Positions 9,513 through 18,794 of a stretch of DNA of 50,784 nucleotides are shown here, piece by piece. The stretch's first letter is position 1. Each line of letters opens with the position of its first letter. The translations under genes and the position numbers were made by a program. Below the pieces are notes generated by a model. That model did no database searches. It saw only the letters and a list, made by a program, of their open reading frames with translations, and was not told where the DNA came from. Origin of the DNA: Mesostigma viride. Lineage: Eukaryota; Streptophyta; Mesostigmatophyceae; Mesostigmatales; Mesostigmataceae. Location of the stretch: positions 1-50,784 of the forward strand of contig RPFO01001335.1 of assembly GCA_009746045.1 (NCBI GenBank). Reading direction: 5' to 3'.

Positions 9513-10095
9513 TGTTATATTATAGGTTTCAGCTCGCAGTCACATGGAAATAATTAATGATTGTGTGCCGGTACTTAGCCATTTTGTGGTTCGAGGCGTT
9601 CGGGTTAATTCGGCGCATTGGGACTTAGCCGTTTTGAGGTTCGGCTGAATTTTGGCTTGTGTGATCCACAACGATTTAAGTTACGCTGTGTGCGTTATGC
9701 CTCGTGAGTTACGCCCTAGACTTTGGCTGTGAGGCACTGGTCCGGTACTGAGGTGCGGACTAGGATTCTGGGTACTGCCGGCTGGCGTGACAAGTGGCGA
9801 GATACTGGTGTGTGTCGATTGGTCGGTACTCGGCTGGTGTGTTGTAACGGAGATGTGTAACGGAGATGCGTTCCCAGGCTTGCGTCGGTGCCTAGCGCTG
9901 CAGGCTAGCCTAGCCGCCTGACAGACGATGATGATCCAAAAGCCAGCATTGTGTTGCGGCGGTCCAACGGTTGTTGCTGCTATGCTGGCAATGGCTATGG
10001 TTGCGCTGGTAAATTAAGCTGGGGGCTTGGCTCTGAGTTTGTAACCTGATTACCGTAAAATTATCATTTAATAAAATTCGAACTCGATTTTAACA
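9513..10095 (+). repeat. Copia-1 5' LTR
   Basis: 583 bp, starting TGTTATATTATAGG and ending GATTTTAACA, so the ends are canonical TG..CA with the inverted repeat TGTTA/TAACA. It appears identical to 15728-16310. TGTAACGGAGA occurs twice in tandem near 9843-9868. Confidence 0.97.
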
Positions 10096-10135
10096 TGTAC
10101 TAGGACGGGGTTAATTAATAAGGAAAAACGTAGCA

Positions 10136-11109
10136 ATGTCGGATCAAGAACAAGAAGAGACGGATTCGAGAAAGCGTACTGGGTGGAAGGATTTAAGAAA
10201 TGAGAAGAATTTGATAGAGCTGTGCAAAACACGAGTCGGGACAGTTCCTCTTGATGCGGCAGTGACATTGGTAGAGGATTTCTGTGACAGGTTTGAGGCG
10301 TTTGTGGCGGATCATGCAGATAAAACCGAGGATCTGTATGGGCTATTCCGGGATGCCGGAATGTTTAGAGCCGACAACGCCATTCTAGTAAATTGCCTGC
10401 GCTCCTGCCGTGACGAGAAAATCGAGGGCGCTGCAATTGGAGGTAGGTTGCGTGCAGCACTTCTTGAATCGAAAGCATCTGCCAAGTCTCGTCATGTTGG
10501 CATTTATAATTGGGTGCCGAAGCGTCCCTACACACTCGACCTTCTCGCTTTGAGAAATGCGAGAAACGAGAGTGTAAAGGATGGCATTCCGGTGGTGGAA
10601 CTGGCGGTGGTGGACCGTTATGTTCGCAATGCCAAGGACCTTAATTTCCAGAATGCCATGGCAGCTCTCAAGCGTGAGAAAGCCGAGGATGATCTCAATA
10701 AGGCGATTGAGGTTATCACGGGCATTGTCGAGGGTGAGGAGAGGGACATGGTGGCCCAACTGCGGGCCCAAGGTAAGCTCAATGAGCTGGGTCTGATTTC
10801 CCCTGCATTACCGCCTGTCGCTGTGAATTCCATTCCTTCTTCTGGTGGTGCCCAAGGTGGTGCTGCTAAAGCGCCGGATGGGGGCAAGGTGGCCGCCATT
10901 GCGGGCGGTGGTGGCTCTAGCGGCGCGGGGCCCAGCGGGCCTCGGGGCAATGGGGGCCCGATGCGTAGGGGCAATAAGGGCAGCTTCAGCCGAGCGCAGC
11001 GCATGCCTGGGAAGCGATGGCAGCAAGGTAGACAGCAGCCATACCCGCAGCAGCAGCAGCATGCACAACAGCCTGCAGCTGCGTCGCCGTATCAGCAGCA
11101 ACAGCGCTC

Positions 11110-11150
<41 letters not shown>

Positions 11151-11362
11151 GTGCACAGCCGGCGGTGCATGGGGCATGCTTTGTGTGTGGGAAGTCGGGA
11201 CACATGGCAGCCAATTGCTATCACAGGCACAAGGACACTCTCCAGGCACGCAGCAACGCCAACTCGCAAGCACCAGCGGTGTGTCACAGGTGTGGGCAGC
11301 CAGGGCACTTTGCGAGGGACACTCACCTGTGCCCAGCGGCCCAGGGCGGTGGCCGTAGGTGA
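10136..11362 (+). CDS. Copia-1 Gag with two CCHC-type zinc knuckles
   Basis: 408 residues starting 40 bp after the LTR. The first ~220 residues are an alpha-helical capsid-like region without a signature I can name. Residues 250-345 are Gly- then Gln-rich, with a CAG-repeat poly-Q tract. Two zinc knuckles end the protein: CFVCGKSGHMAANC near residue 347 and CHRCGQPGHFARDTHLC near 382, the second with altered spacing. The frame ends with TGA at 11360-11362, after which the same frame stays open into integrase. Gag should build the particle and bind element RNA. Confidence 0.88.
11104..11150 (+). repeat. CAG trinucleotide repeat inside gag (poly-Gln)
   Basis: Run of CAG with scattered CAA codons encoding polyglutamine. 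The antisense and shifted frames give long Leu, Ala or Ser runs that are not genes. Confidence 0.9.
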
Positions 11363-11366
11363 CTAG
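11360..11366 (+). promoter_or_regulatory. Putative stop-codon readthrough site UGA-CUA-G between gag and pol
   Basis: The only stop between gag and the integrase frame is TGA followed by CTAG. UGA CUAG is an established high-readthrough context in several animal genes. Gag and Pol are in the same frame, as in gammaretroviruses, which also use readthrough. The pattern suggests Gag-Pol is made by readthrough here. It is seen in sequence, but its function is inferred. Confidence 0.65.
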
Positions 11367-13462
11367 GTGAGGTTGGCATGCGGGCTGGTGCAGGGGAGGC
11401 CAGCTCGACCCCCCAGGTGTACTCACCCTACCTGGGTGCTCAGGTGGCGGTGCTAGCAGGCACTAGGGAGAAGGGGGGCCACCTGGAGCATGGGACAGCT
11501 GCAGAAGGGGGAAGGGCAGTGTCTCAGGGGATGGGGAATGAGTGGGTTGGAGGCGCTGCAGGGGGGCACACCGCAGCGGGCGGGCCGCCGGTAGGTGGTA
11601 CCTCACCAGACCCTAGTTCAGCACATGTGAATGGTGCGGCGTGCGGTGAGGCAGCCGGGTCGCTCAGTGTACTTAACATGGCCACACGGTTACACAAAGC
11701 ACTAGGGCATGGGCATGCGGGTGAGGAGTGGGCAGCCATGCTAGGGTTCACAGACTTAGTGGATATGTGCAAGCAGGTGTGGTTAAGGTGTCGCAAATGT
11801 CAGGAGCGGGCACCTAAACCGCACAAGTTCCATGCACGTAGGCCAGAGTTTGAGCGAGGTGTGGTGCAGTGTGATGTATTCATGTATGACGACAGAGACT
11901 ACGTGCTTGCAGTGGGCAGGTTCTCCAGGTACAAGGTCATGGTGCCACTTGAGCGCAAGCTGAAGGAGCACTTGTGTGATGCATTGCGTCTCCTCAGGTC
12001 CAAGTTTGGTGTGGCATCTGTGTTGGAGTGCGATCAGCAGTTTGAGTGCTGTGTGGGTGAGCCGGGTGTGGGGAAGATAGAACTTGCTGGGGTAGCTGAC
12101 CACGAGCACCAGGGTCTTGTCGAGCGCCACATACAGACATCGAAGCAGGTGATGGCATGCATGGAGAAGATGAGAACAGGCTCGTATCGTGAGAGGCTGG
12201 TGATCTGCAATGAGATAGAGCAATGTCTCAACAACCGTGTAATGGTCAAGGTGTTGGGTGGGCAGGTGGCAGTCACGCCTAAGGGAGTGGAGATGGGCTT
12301 GTTGTCACCTGAGGCTGTGGAAGAGTACAGGGATTATTTGAGCGATCGTTACGTGCGCATGGTAAAGATGGACCTGCGACGTGGACAGGTTTATGTGCCG
12401 TGCGTGAACGCCAGGGTCTGGGCCTACGCGGAGGGCAGTCATGGAAAACGGGGCCTATGGAGAGGTCCCGGTGTGGTCAAGGAGATCGATCCTGATCACA
12501 TGCTTGCTTCGGTAGCGCTAGAGGACAGTTGCTACGACAAGCTGCTAGCGTGGAAACACCTGCGCCCCTACTATGACGGGCTGGGGCCGCCAGACCCACC
12601 CGCTGAGGAAGGTGTTAGGGACCCCAGTGTGCAGGCTGGGGGTGAGGCGGGGGATCCCGGGGCTGCAGGGGGGGTGAGGGAGGGGGGTGGGCCTGATCAA
12701 CCTACTCGCTCCCTTTCGCCGGAAGCTGGGTTGCCACCTTCCAAGGGCGGTCCCGCTAGCGTGGGGTCGGGCGGTTCGGGGGTTGCCCCAGCCGTTGACG
12801 ACCAGGAGAAGCAGCGCGCCGCGGTACTAGCCCGCCTAGTGGAGCGCCTGCAGGAAGCTCGACGCGCTGCCACGGTGGGCGAGCAGCGGCAGTTGGGGGG
12901 CAACATCTCGCGGGCCGGCAAGGAGCGGGTGGCCGAAGGTGGGATGGTACCACGGTCCGGTGAGGCGGGTGAGCCAGCCGAAGGTGGGGTTGCACGGGCC
13001 GGCGATGCTGGGGCATTGACCGCAGGTGCGGGGCAGCAGGCTGGTGGCGTTGGCGGGTTGGCCGACGCGGGGCCTATATTGCCGAGTGAGGGCGACAGCC
13101 CCATGGACGACAGCGAGGCTGTCGAGGAGAGAGGTGAGCCAGGTGAGCTGGTGGCTGCGGTCTCTAAGCTTGCCAACTGGTATTCGGACGGGCTGGGTAG
13201 TTGTCGATTGGAAGTGGACACTGACGCGGTGGTGTGCTTGCTGGGTGAGGGAGTAGCCAGGCATCTGCCGTGCACTGCGTCCAGGTGGAGGTATGTGGAG
13301 GACTTCTCCGGGTTAGTGAGGATGCCGGTGCGGGGTGAGGTAATGCTGACGATCTTGGGGAGGAGACGCCGTTTTGCGTGCTCGAGGGGTATGATGGACC
13401 CGCCATTTTGGGACTTCCTTTCCTGGACCATCCTGATGTGCGGATTCAGAGCTCATTGCTAA
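11363..13462 (+). CDS. Copia-1 Pol part 1: integrase, SH3-like tail and start of protease-like domain
   Basis: Open from directly after the gag stop; the first ATG is at 11378, and residues below count from it. The integrase zinc finger has H residues in RLHKALGHGHAGEE and cysteines in CRKCQER. The catalytic triad reads D166 (VQCDVF), D219 (LECDQQF) and E249 (HQGLVERH), giving D,D29E instead of the usual Copia D,D35E. A GPY/F-like segment (GLWRGPGVVKEI ... LLAWKHLRPYY) follows, then ~180 low-complexity residues. The end carries a protease-like domain: CRLEVDTDAVVCLL (D614), then RYVEDFSGLVRM. The frame is lost at about 13357; the expected ILG motif lies in the next frame. Confidence 0.85.
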   Translation, partial: LGEVGMRAGAGEASSTPQVYSPYLGAQVAVLAGTREKGGHLEHGTAAEGGRAVSQGMGNEWVGGAAGGHTAAGGPPVGGTSPDPSSAHVNGAACGEAAGSLSVLNMATRLHKALGHGHAGEEWAAMLGFTDLVDMCKQVWLRCRKCQERAPKPHKFHARRPEFERGVVQCDVFMYDDRDYVLAVGRFSRYKVMVPLERKLKEHLCDALRLLRSKFGVASVLECDQQFECCVGEPGVGKIELAGVADHEHQGLVERHIQTSKQVMACMEKMRTGSYRERLVICNEIEQCLNNRVMVKVLGGQVAVTPKGVEMGLLSPEAVEEYRDYLSDRYVRMVKMDLRRGQVYVPCVNARVWAYAEGSHGKRGLWRGPGVVKEIDPDHMLASVALEDSCYDKLLAWKHLRPYYDGLGPPDPPAEEGVRDPSVQAGGEAGDPGAAGGVREGGGPDQPTRSLSPEAGLPPSKGGPASVGSGGSGVAPAVDDQEKQRAAVLARLVERLQEARRAATVGEQRQLGGNISRAGKERVAEGGMVPRSGEAGEPAEGGVARAGDAGALTAGAGQQAGGVGGLADAGPILPSEGDSPMDDSEAVEERGEPGELVAAVSKLANWYSDGLGSCRLEVDTDAVVCLLGEGVARHLPCTASRWRYVEDFSGLVRMPVRGEVMLTILGRRRRFACSRGMMDPPFWDFLSWTILMCGFRAHC

Positions 13463-14610
13463 CCCGAGTAGGTCACGGGTCGATAGAGCTACAGTCTTAC
13501 AAGTCAGTCGAGCCTCTCAGTCGCATTTGCAGCACAGTGGCTAGGCTAGCAGCACTGTCGGGTACGGAGGGTGTAGCGTGGGGCGCTGATCTCCCGCCAG
13601 CTGCTGACCTGGTTATGCCTGCATTACTGCATCCCAACAGCCTAGGAATCACTGAGAGGGACATAGCCGCACATTCCCCGATCACATTCCCTGAGCTTGT
13701 ACTGCAGATGTCAACGCCTAGTGGGTTCTCGAGCTGGTGGTGTGCATTCCGTAAGGCACTTGAGGAGTGGCAGGGCTACGGGGTGTATGAACCGCTTGAC
13801 ACGGTGCCGAAGGGGGCTAGGGTGCTTCCGCTGAAGATGGTGCTGTCCCACAAGGTGAAGGCAGGTGTGGAGATCTGCTACGTGAGGCCGGTATCACAAG
13901 AGTTTGCAGGTACTAGCCCGCTGGCCAAGGAGGAGCTCTACACCCCAGGGATGGCATGGGACACGTTCAGGATGGTTAGCATGATTTTTCTTAGCTTTCT
14001 GGACGAAGGCAAGGACTACGCGTGTGCGTCCATTGATGTCAAGCGCGCATTCCCTAACTCTAGCGAGGAAGTGGCGCAAGAGGTGTGGGAGGGTACTCCG
14101 CCTCTAGTGGTGCAGACGCCGCCGTTCTGGAAGGAGGTGGTCACGTCTGAGTTCATGGGTCTGTGCAAGGCTATAGAGGGTCTGCAGAGCGCGTCGATTG
14201 TTTGGAGGATAACCCTCATGCGTGCGTTGGGTGAGATCGCAGAGTTTGAGGTATCTCCCTACGACCCATCGTTGTTCGTGGCGCGGATGCCGTCTGGTCC
14301 TATGTTTGTACAACTGCATGGGGATGACTTGCGTGTCATTGCTTCGCGGTCAGCCTTGCATGCATTCTATGCTGACATTGGGCGGCGGTTCCCAGTGGGT
14401 GAGTTGCAGCAATTGGGGCCGCAGACGCCACGGGTGTTCTGCGGGGTGGTGCAAACCCTGCGGGTGGTGTCGGGTAAGCACCGGATGCACTTGGGTATTC
14501 CTGACAAGTACAGGGAGGAGCTCATGCGCGATGTGGAGGAGTTGTGCGCCAAGGGTTTGTGGAGCAGATTGCGTGGCAAGCTCGGGGATGGCAGCGGTGT
14601 GTGGGCCTGA
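13378..14610 (+). CDS. Copia-1 Pol part 2: end of protease-like domain and reverse transcriptase
   Basis: 410 residues. The start completes the protease-like domain (VLEGYDGPAILGLPFLDHP, with the ILG motif typical of the second half of retropepsins). The Copia-type RT follows: a divergent N-terminus, ELYTPGMAWDTFRMV, CASIDVKRAFP (motif A Asp), IEGLQSASIVW, and VQLHGDDLRVI, where HGDD replaces the common YVDD. GVVQTLR marks the thumb. It ends prematurely at 14610 because one extra base in a GGGG run near 14584 shifts the frame; the RNase H continues in the frame used by part 1. Confidence 0.85.
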   Translation: MLEGYDGPAILGLPFLDHPDVRIQSSLLTRVGHGSIELQSYKSVEPLSRICSTVARLAALSGTEGVAWGADLPPAADLVMPALLHPNSLGITERDIAAHSPITFPELVLQMSTPSGFSSWWCAFRKALEEWQGYGVYEPLDTVPKGARVLPLKMVLSHKVKAGVEICYVRPVSQEFAGTSPLAKEELYTPGMAWDTFRMVSMIFLSFLDEGKDYACASIDVKRAFPNSSEEVAQEVWEGTPPLVVQTPPFWKEVVTSEFMGLCKAIEGLQSASIVWRITLMRALGEIAEFEVSPYDPSLFVARMPSGPMFVQLHGDDLRVIASRSALHAFYADIGRRFPVGELQQLGPQTPRVFCGVVQTLRVVSGKHRMHLGIPDKYREELMRDVEELCAKGLWSRLRGKLGDGSGVWA

Positions 14611-15253
14611 CCTGCTGGTGTTAAGTAGGACTGTGGATGAGGTGTTGGCTCTCGTTTCTCCGTCTGTGATCAAGCAGTATGTTGCTGAGAGCCAGGGTGT
14701 AGTACTTTCTGGTTTGTCTCTTTCTCAGCCGATTGTGTTGCATTGCTTTGCTGACACGTCTGGCGAGGGCAGGGAGCTCACCAAGACGAGAGCTCGCATG
14801 GGCGGCTTGTTTGTGCTCTCCAACCCCAAGGGCAATGGTTCGCTCTGTGGGTGGTACTCTAGGTTGTGCCGCAGGGTGGCAGTTGGATCGGATACCAATG
14901 AGTGTCGCGGGGTGTGTGAGTGCATCAAGGCGTCCCTGTATCTAGAGCAATTTCTGCGCTGGATGGGCAAGTGGCTGGATGCTCGTTTGGTACTGACCAC
15001 GACTGTGCATACCGACAGTCAGCCGCTTGTGAGTTTCATTCTCAACAGCCTGTCCAGGACGCGCGACCTGGATTTCCTACTACTCAAGGAACTGTCATAC
15101 GCAGTGAGCGTGCTTCATCTACCTGGGAAGCTCAACCCGGCTGATGCGCTGACCAAGCTGTTTGCTGGGGCGCGCGACCAGTATCGCCTCCTGCGGATGG
15201 TCATGGGGGGCTCTCTCGGGGATCTGCAAGGACTGCTGGAGGGTTTGATGTAG
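14588..15253 (+). CDS. Copia-1 Pol part 3: RNase H
   Basis: In-frame coding resumes at about 14588 (MAAVCGPDLLVLSRTVDEV) and ends at the TAG at 15251-15253. The acidic residues of a Ty1/Copia RNase H are visible: LHCFADTSGEG, TNECRGVCE, VHTDSQPLVSFI and LNPADALTKLF. This domain degrades the RNA template during reverse transcription. A longer open frame exists upstream to 14222 but overlaps RT and is a shadow. Confidence 0.85.
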   Translation: MAAVCGPDLLVLSRTVDEVLALVSPSVIKQYVAESQGVVLSGLSLSQPIVLHCFADTSGEGRELTKTRARMGGLFVLSNPKGNGSLCGWYSRLCRRVAVGSDTNECRGVCECIKASLYLEQFLRWMGKWLDARLVLTTTVHTDSQPLVSFILNSLSRTRDLDFLLLKELSYAVSVLHLPGKLNPADALTKLFAGARDQYRLLRMVMGGSLGDLQGLLEGLM

Positions 15254-15727
15254 ATCTGGGCAATGGACCATGTGGCATGAGAATTTCAGGCTGGCAGGCG
15301 TTGGGACGCATTACATGTGGGCTGGGAATGACCCCTGGATCGAGCCCATCTCAGGATGACCCAGTACGGTTGGATAACTCTATCTTGGTGGGGATGTACC
15401 CGATGGGATGGTCCTGGGTTGAGGACCTGATCGGAGGCGGGGACTGTGGTTGGTGATGTGTGAAAGTCCGTGGGTTCAGGGTGTGGTTGGTGTTGGAGCC
15501 GAGGGTGGTCTTTTGATCAGTCTTGTATTCTCGCTTGCTTACTTGACTTACTGACAGATGCTGGTTGTACTACCAGGGCGTGAATGGGCGCCAAGTGAGG
15601 GGTGCGGACTCCCCTAGTACATAGCGTCCTGTGTTAGTGCTTCCTGGTGAGGTGTCTGTCGGTTACTCTCGAGCTGAGTGAGATAATGATTGGTGGGATG
15701 TGTGACTGCTCGGGAAAAAGCGGCTGG
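15254..15727 (+). other. Copia-1 3' untranslated region
   Basis: About 470 bp between pol and the 3' LTR with no gene. The last bases, GGGAAAAAGCGGCTGG, just before the LTR are a purine-rich candidate polypurine tract. Confidence 0.6.
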
Positions 15728-16310
15728 TGTTATATTATAGGTTTCAGCTCGCAGTCACATGGAAATAATTAATGATTGTGTGCCGGTACTTAGCCATTTT
15801 GTGGTTCGAGGCGTTCGGGTTAATTCGGCGCATTGGGACTTAGCCGTTTTGAGGTTCGGCTGAATTTTGGCTTGTGTGATCCACAACGATTTAAGTTACG
15901 CTGTGTGCGTTATGCCTCGTGAGTTACGCCCTAGACTTTGGCTGTGAGGCACTGGTCCGGTACTGAGGTGCGGACTAGGATTCTGGGTACTGCCGGCTGG
16001 CGTGACAAGTGGCGAGATACTGGTGTGTGTCGATTGGTCGGTACTCGGCTGGTGTGTTGTAACGGAGATGTGTAACGGAGATGCGTTCCCAGGCTTGCGT
16101 CGGTGCCTAGCGCTGCAGGCTAGCCTAGCCGCCTGACAGACGATGATGATCCAAAAGCCAGCATTGTGTTGCGGCGGTCCAACGGTTGTTGCTGCTATGC
16201 TGGCAATGGCTATGGTTGCGCTGGTAAATTAAGCTGGGGGCTTGGCTCTGAGTTTGTAACCTGATTACCGTAAAATTATCATTTAATAAAATTCGAACTC
16301 GATTTTAACA
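15728..16310 (+). repeat. Copia-1 3' LTR
   Basis: 583 bp, apparently identical to 9513-10095; no difference found on reading through. It is followed by CCTGC, the duplicated target. Confidence 0.97.
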
Positions 16311-17016
16311 CCTGCCCCTGCCCCTGCCCCTGCCCCTGCCCCTGCCCCTGCCCCTGCCCCTGCCCCTGCCCCTGCCCCTGCCCCTGCCCCTGCCCCTGCC
16401 CCTGCCCCTGCCCCTGCCCCTGCCCCTGCCCCTGCCCCTGCCCCTGCCCCTGCCCCTGCCCCTGCCCCTGCCCCTGCCCCTGCCCCTGCCCCTGCCCCTG
16501 CCCCTGCCCCTGCCCCTGCCCCTGCCCCTGCCCCTGCCCCTGCCCCTGCCCCTGCCCCTGCCCCTGCCCCTGCCCCTGCCCCTGCCCCTGCCCCTGCCCC
16601 TGCCCCTGCCCCTGCCCCTGCCCCTGCCCCTGCCCCTGCCCCTGCCCCTGCCCCTGCCCCTGCCCCTGCCCCTGCCCCTGCCCCTGCCCCTGCCCCTGCC
16701 CCTGCCCCTGCCCCTGCCCCTGCCCCTGCCCCTGCCCCTGCCCCTGCCCCTGCCCCTGCCCCTGCCCCTGCCCCTGCCCCTGCCCCTGCCCCTGCCCCTG
16801 CCCCTGCCCCTGCCCCTGCCCCTGCCCCTGCCCCTGCCCCTGCCCCTGCCCCTGCCCCTGCCCCTGCCCCTGCCCCTGCCCCTGCCCCTGCCCCTGCCCC
16901 TGCCCCTGCCCTGCCCCTGCCCCTGCCCCTGCCCCTGCCCCTGCCCCTGCCCCTGCCCCTGCCCCTGCCCCTGCCCCTGCCCCTGCCCCTGCCCCTGCCC
17001 CTGCTCCTGCCCCTGC
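16311..17016. repeat. (CCCCTG)n microsatellite, long right part
   Basis: About 117 copies of CCCCTG, almost perfect. One phase slip near 16907 lacks a C, and a CTCCTG variant occurs near the end. It is contiguous with 9421-9512 if Copia-1 is removed, giving a pre-insertion array of about 0.8 kb. Confidence 0.97.
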
Positions 17017-18179
17017 CATCACCATTCTAACCACCACACAATACGAAAAGCAAGAAGAAATTATAATAAGCAAGCACAAAGTTGACTTCACATGCGACTG
17101 TACCAGTAGGCACGTAGCAAATTTTAGCTGCAGCTTCAATTTCAACTTCATTGCAATTGCAAGTGTGACTGCATGTGTAATTGCACTACCAATGCCTAAT
17201 GCCCACTGCATGTGCCCAGTGCGAATGCAATTCAAAAGCAACATGCAATCGCAATTACAGCTGAAGCCGGCTATTAACAAAGATATTTAAAGCAGTTGTT
17301 AACTACAGAGACCCAATGAAAATGCAAATGCAATGAAAAAGCAACAGAAGTTGAAGCCACTGCCACTCTACCTGCCGACAGTAACACCACCGCCAGCACC
17401 CACTCATATCCCAACGACAAGGAAATAGAATTGCCCAAAGCCAGACATACATTGGGACGCATAAGCAAACGGCAACGCAAGCGCACATGCAAATGTATAC
17501 GCAAAGGCAAAGGCAAACGCAAACGCAAATGCAAACGCAAACGCAAGCTTGTCATGTACCTTGTTATGTAAGCTTAACTGCAAACGCAAACTGTGCACGA
17601 AGCAAAAAGATTGGATGGCCAAGATCATGGCAAATACGAGGGCCGAAAACAATCCAACTTCATCTAAATGTCCGAAATCCTCACGACGTTTCGATGCGCG
17701 CTTGAATGTCGAAGGCCTGCGCCGATTATCGATCATAAGTCGAATGTGTAACTGTCGGCTTATGAGAACTGCTTTGCGACAGTATCACGTCAGGCCGTTC
17801 CTGTGCAGCCATTTTCCCTGTGCAGCGGGTGGACAACGTTCACTTTCCGCATTATTCGTGGCTATCGAAGTTAATTCTTACCGACCCCGGCTGCCATGGC
17901 CACTGGCCACGCATATCAAGTTCAGGTATTCCCGACCTGTAGCGCAGCAGATTTCTGTCGGAAGGCATCCTAAGCATCGTGATAAAAGAAATCCGAACAA
18001 TAGACATTCATGCTGCATCTAAGGACATTATGGCATTTGTATATACTGCAAGTACATGTATCGACATTGCCGTGATTGCTAACCCCGACTCACCATGAAC
18101 AGGAACTTTCCCTCTGCCTCCATGAAATGTACTTCGTGAAATGTACTGTGATACATATGATGTACTACGTTGATAATCA
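17017..18179. other. Region without recognisable gene
   Basis: A+T-richer DNA with short open frames on both strands, none with a recognisable domain. It includes the GCAAAC-type repeat at about 17480-17545. A plus-strand frame of 157 codons (17549-18022) has no features I can support as protein. Confidence 0.4.
17480..17545. repeat. Imperfect GCAAAC/GCAAAT hexamer repeat
   Basis: Tandem GCAAAC, GCAAAG and GCAAAT units, with a nearby isolated TGCAAACGCAAAC remnant at 17580. Confidence 0.85.
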
Positions 18180-18794
18180 TCCCAGCAAAGCCATAGCACA
18201 CCTTCCGTTTCGACCGCCATGTCGGCCACTAGTCCGGATAGCTCAATGTGCACCTGACCTTGACACTATTTGCACAAACAGCCACAATTTTGCAAGCAAG
18301 AAGACATGGCTACCTCGGCATTTCATGAAATGTACTTCGTGAAATGCACTCCGTGAAATGTACAAAGGAACGTGATTGGCCGGCGTTCGCTCGCCAAATC
18401 TCGCAAAATGTACTAAGGCACGTGATTGGTCTCGCAAAATGTACTAAGGAACGTGATTGGCCGGCGTTGATTCTGTAGGGAATTTTAATTGCAGCAAACA
18501 GAATCGATTCTGACCAATCACGTTCCTTAGTACATTTTGCGAGACCAATCACGTGCCTTAGTACATTTTGCGAGATTTGGTGAACGAACGCCGGCCAATC
18601 ACGTTCCTTAGTACATTTCACGGAGTGCATTTCACGAAGTACATTTCATGAAATGCCGAGGTAGCCATGTCTTCTTGCTTGCAAAATTGTGGCTGTTTGT
18701 GCAAATAGTGTCAAGGTCAGGTGCACATTGAGCTATCCGGACTAGTGGCCGACATGGCGGTCGAAACGGAAGGTGTGCTATGGCTTTGCTGGGA
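18180..18794. repeat. Foldback: 297-bp inverted repeat with 21-nt loop
   Basis: Left arm 18180-18476 and right arm 18498-18794 are reverse complements with few mismatches, around the centre near 18487. The loop is about AGGGAATTTTAATTGCAGCA. Inside each arm the motif GTACTAAGG(A/C)ACGTGATTGG is repeated. The outermost 75 bp of the right arm are the first 25 codons of the ORF at 18721, so a coding piece has been duplicated in inverted form. Confidence 0.95.

Larger units (their letters stand above)
9513..16310 (+). mobile_element. Copia-1: complete young Copia-like retrotransposon with unusual gene order
   Basis: About 6.8 kb with 583-bp LTRs at both ends that look identical base for base, indicating very recent insertion. 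The internal order is gag with two zinc knuckles, in-frame UGA, integrase, protease-like domain, RT and RNase H. Canonical Ty1/Copia elements have the protease before integrase; here no D[ST]G motif lies between the zinc knuckles and integrase, and a degenerate protease-like domain sits after integrase. Two one-base frame breaks in pol (near 13357 and 14584) both lie in GGGG runs and may be sequence errors. It shares its gene order and integrase signature with Copia-2. Confidence 0.93.

Noticed and set aside
16279-17280. 333-codon minus-strand ORF of (Gly-Gln)n
   Set aside because: It is only the translation of the (CCCCTG)n microsatellite. No start context and no conserved flank.
17549-18022. 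157-codon plus-strand ORF in the 17-18 kb gap
   Set aside because: Starts in simple repeats, irregular composition, no recognisable domain.
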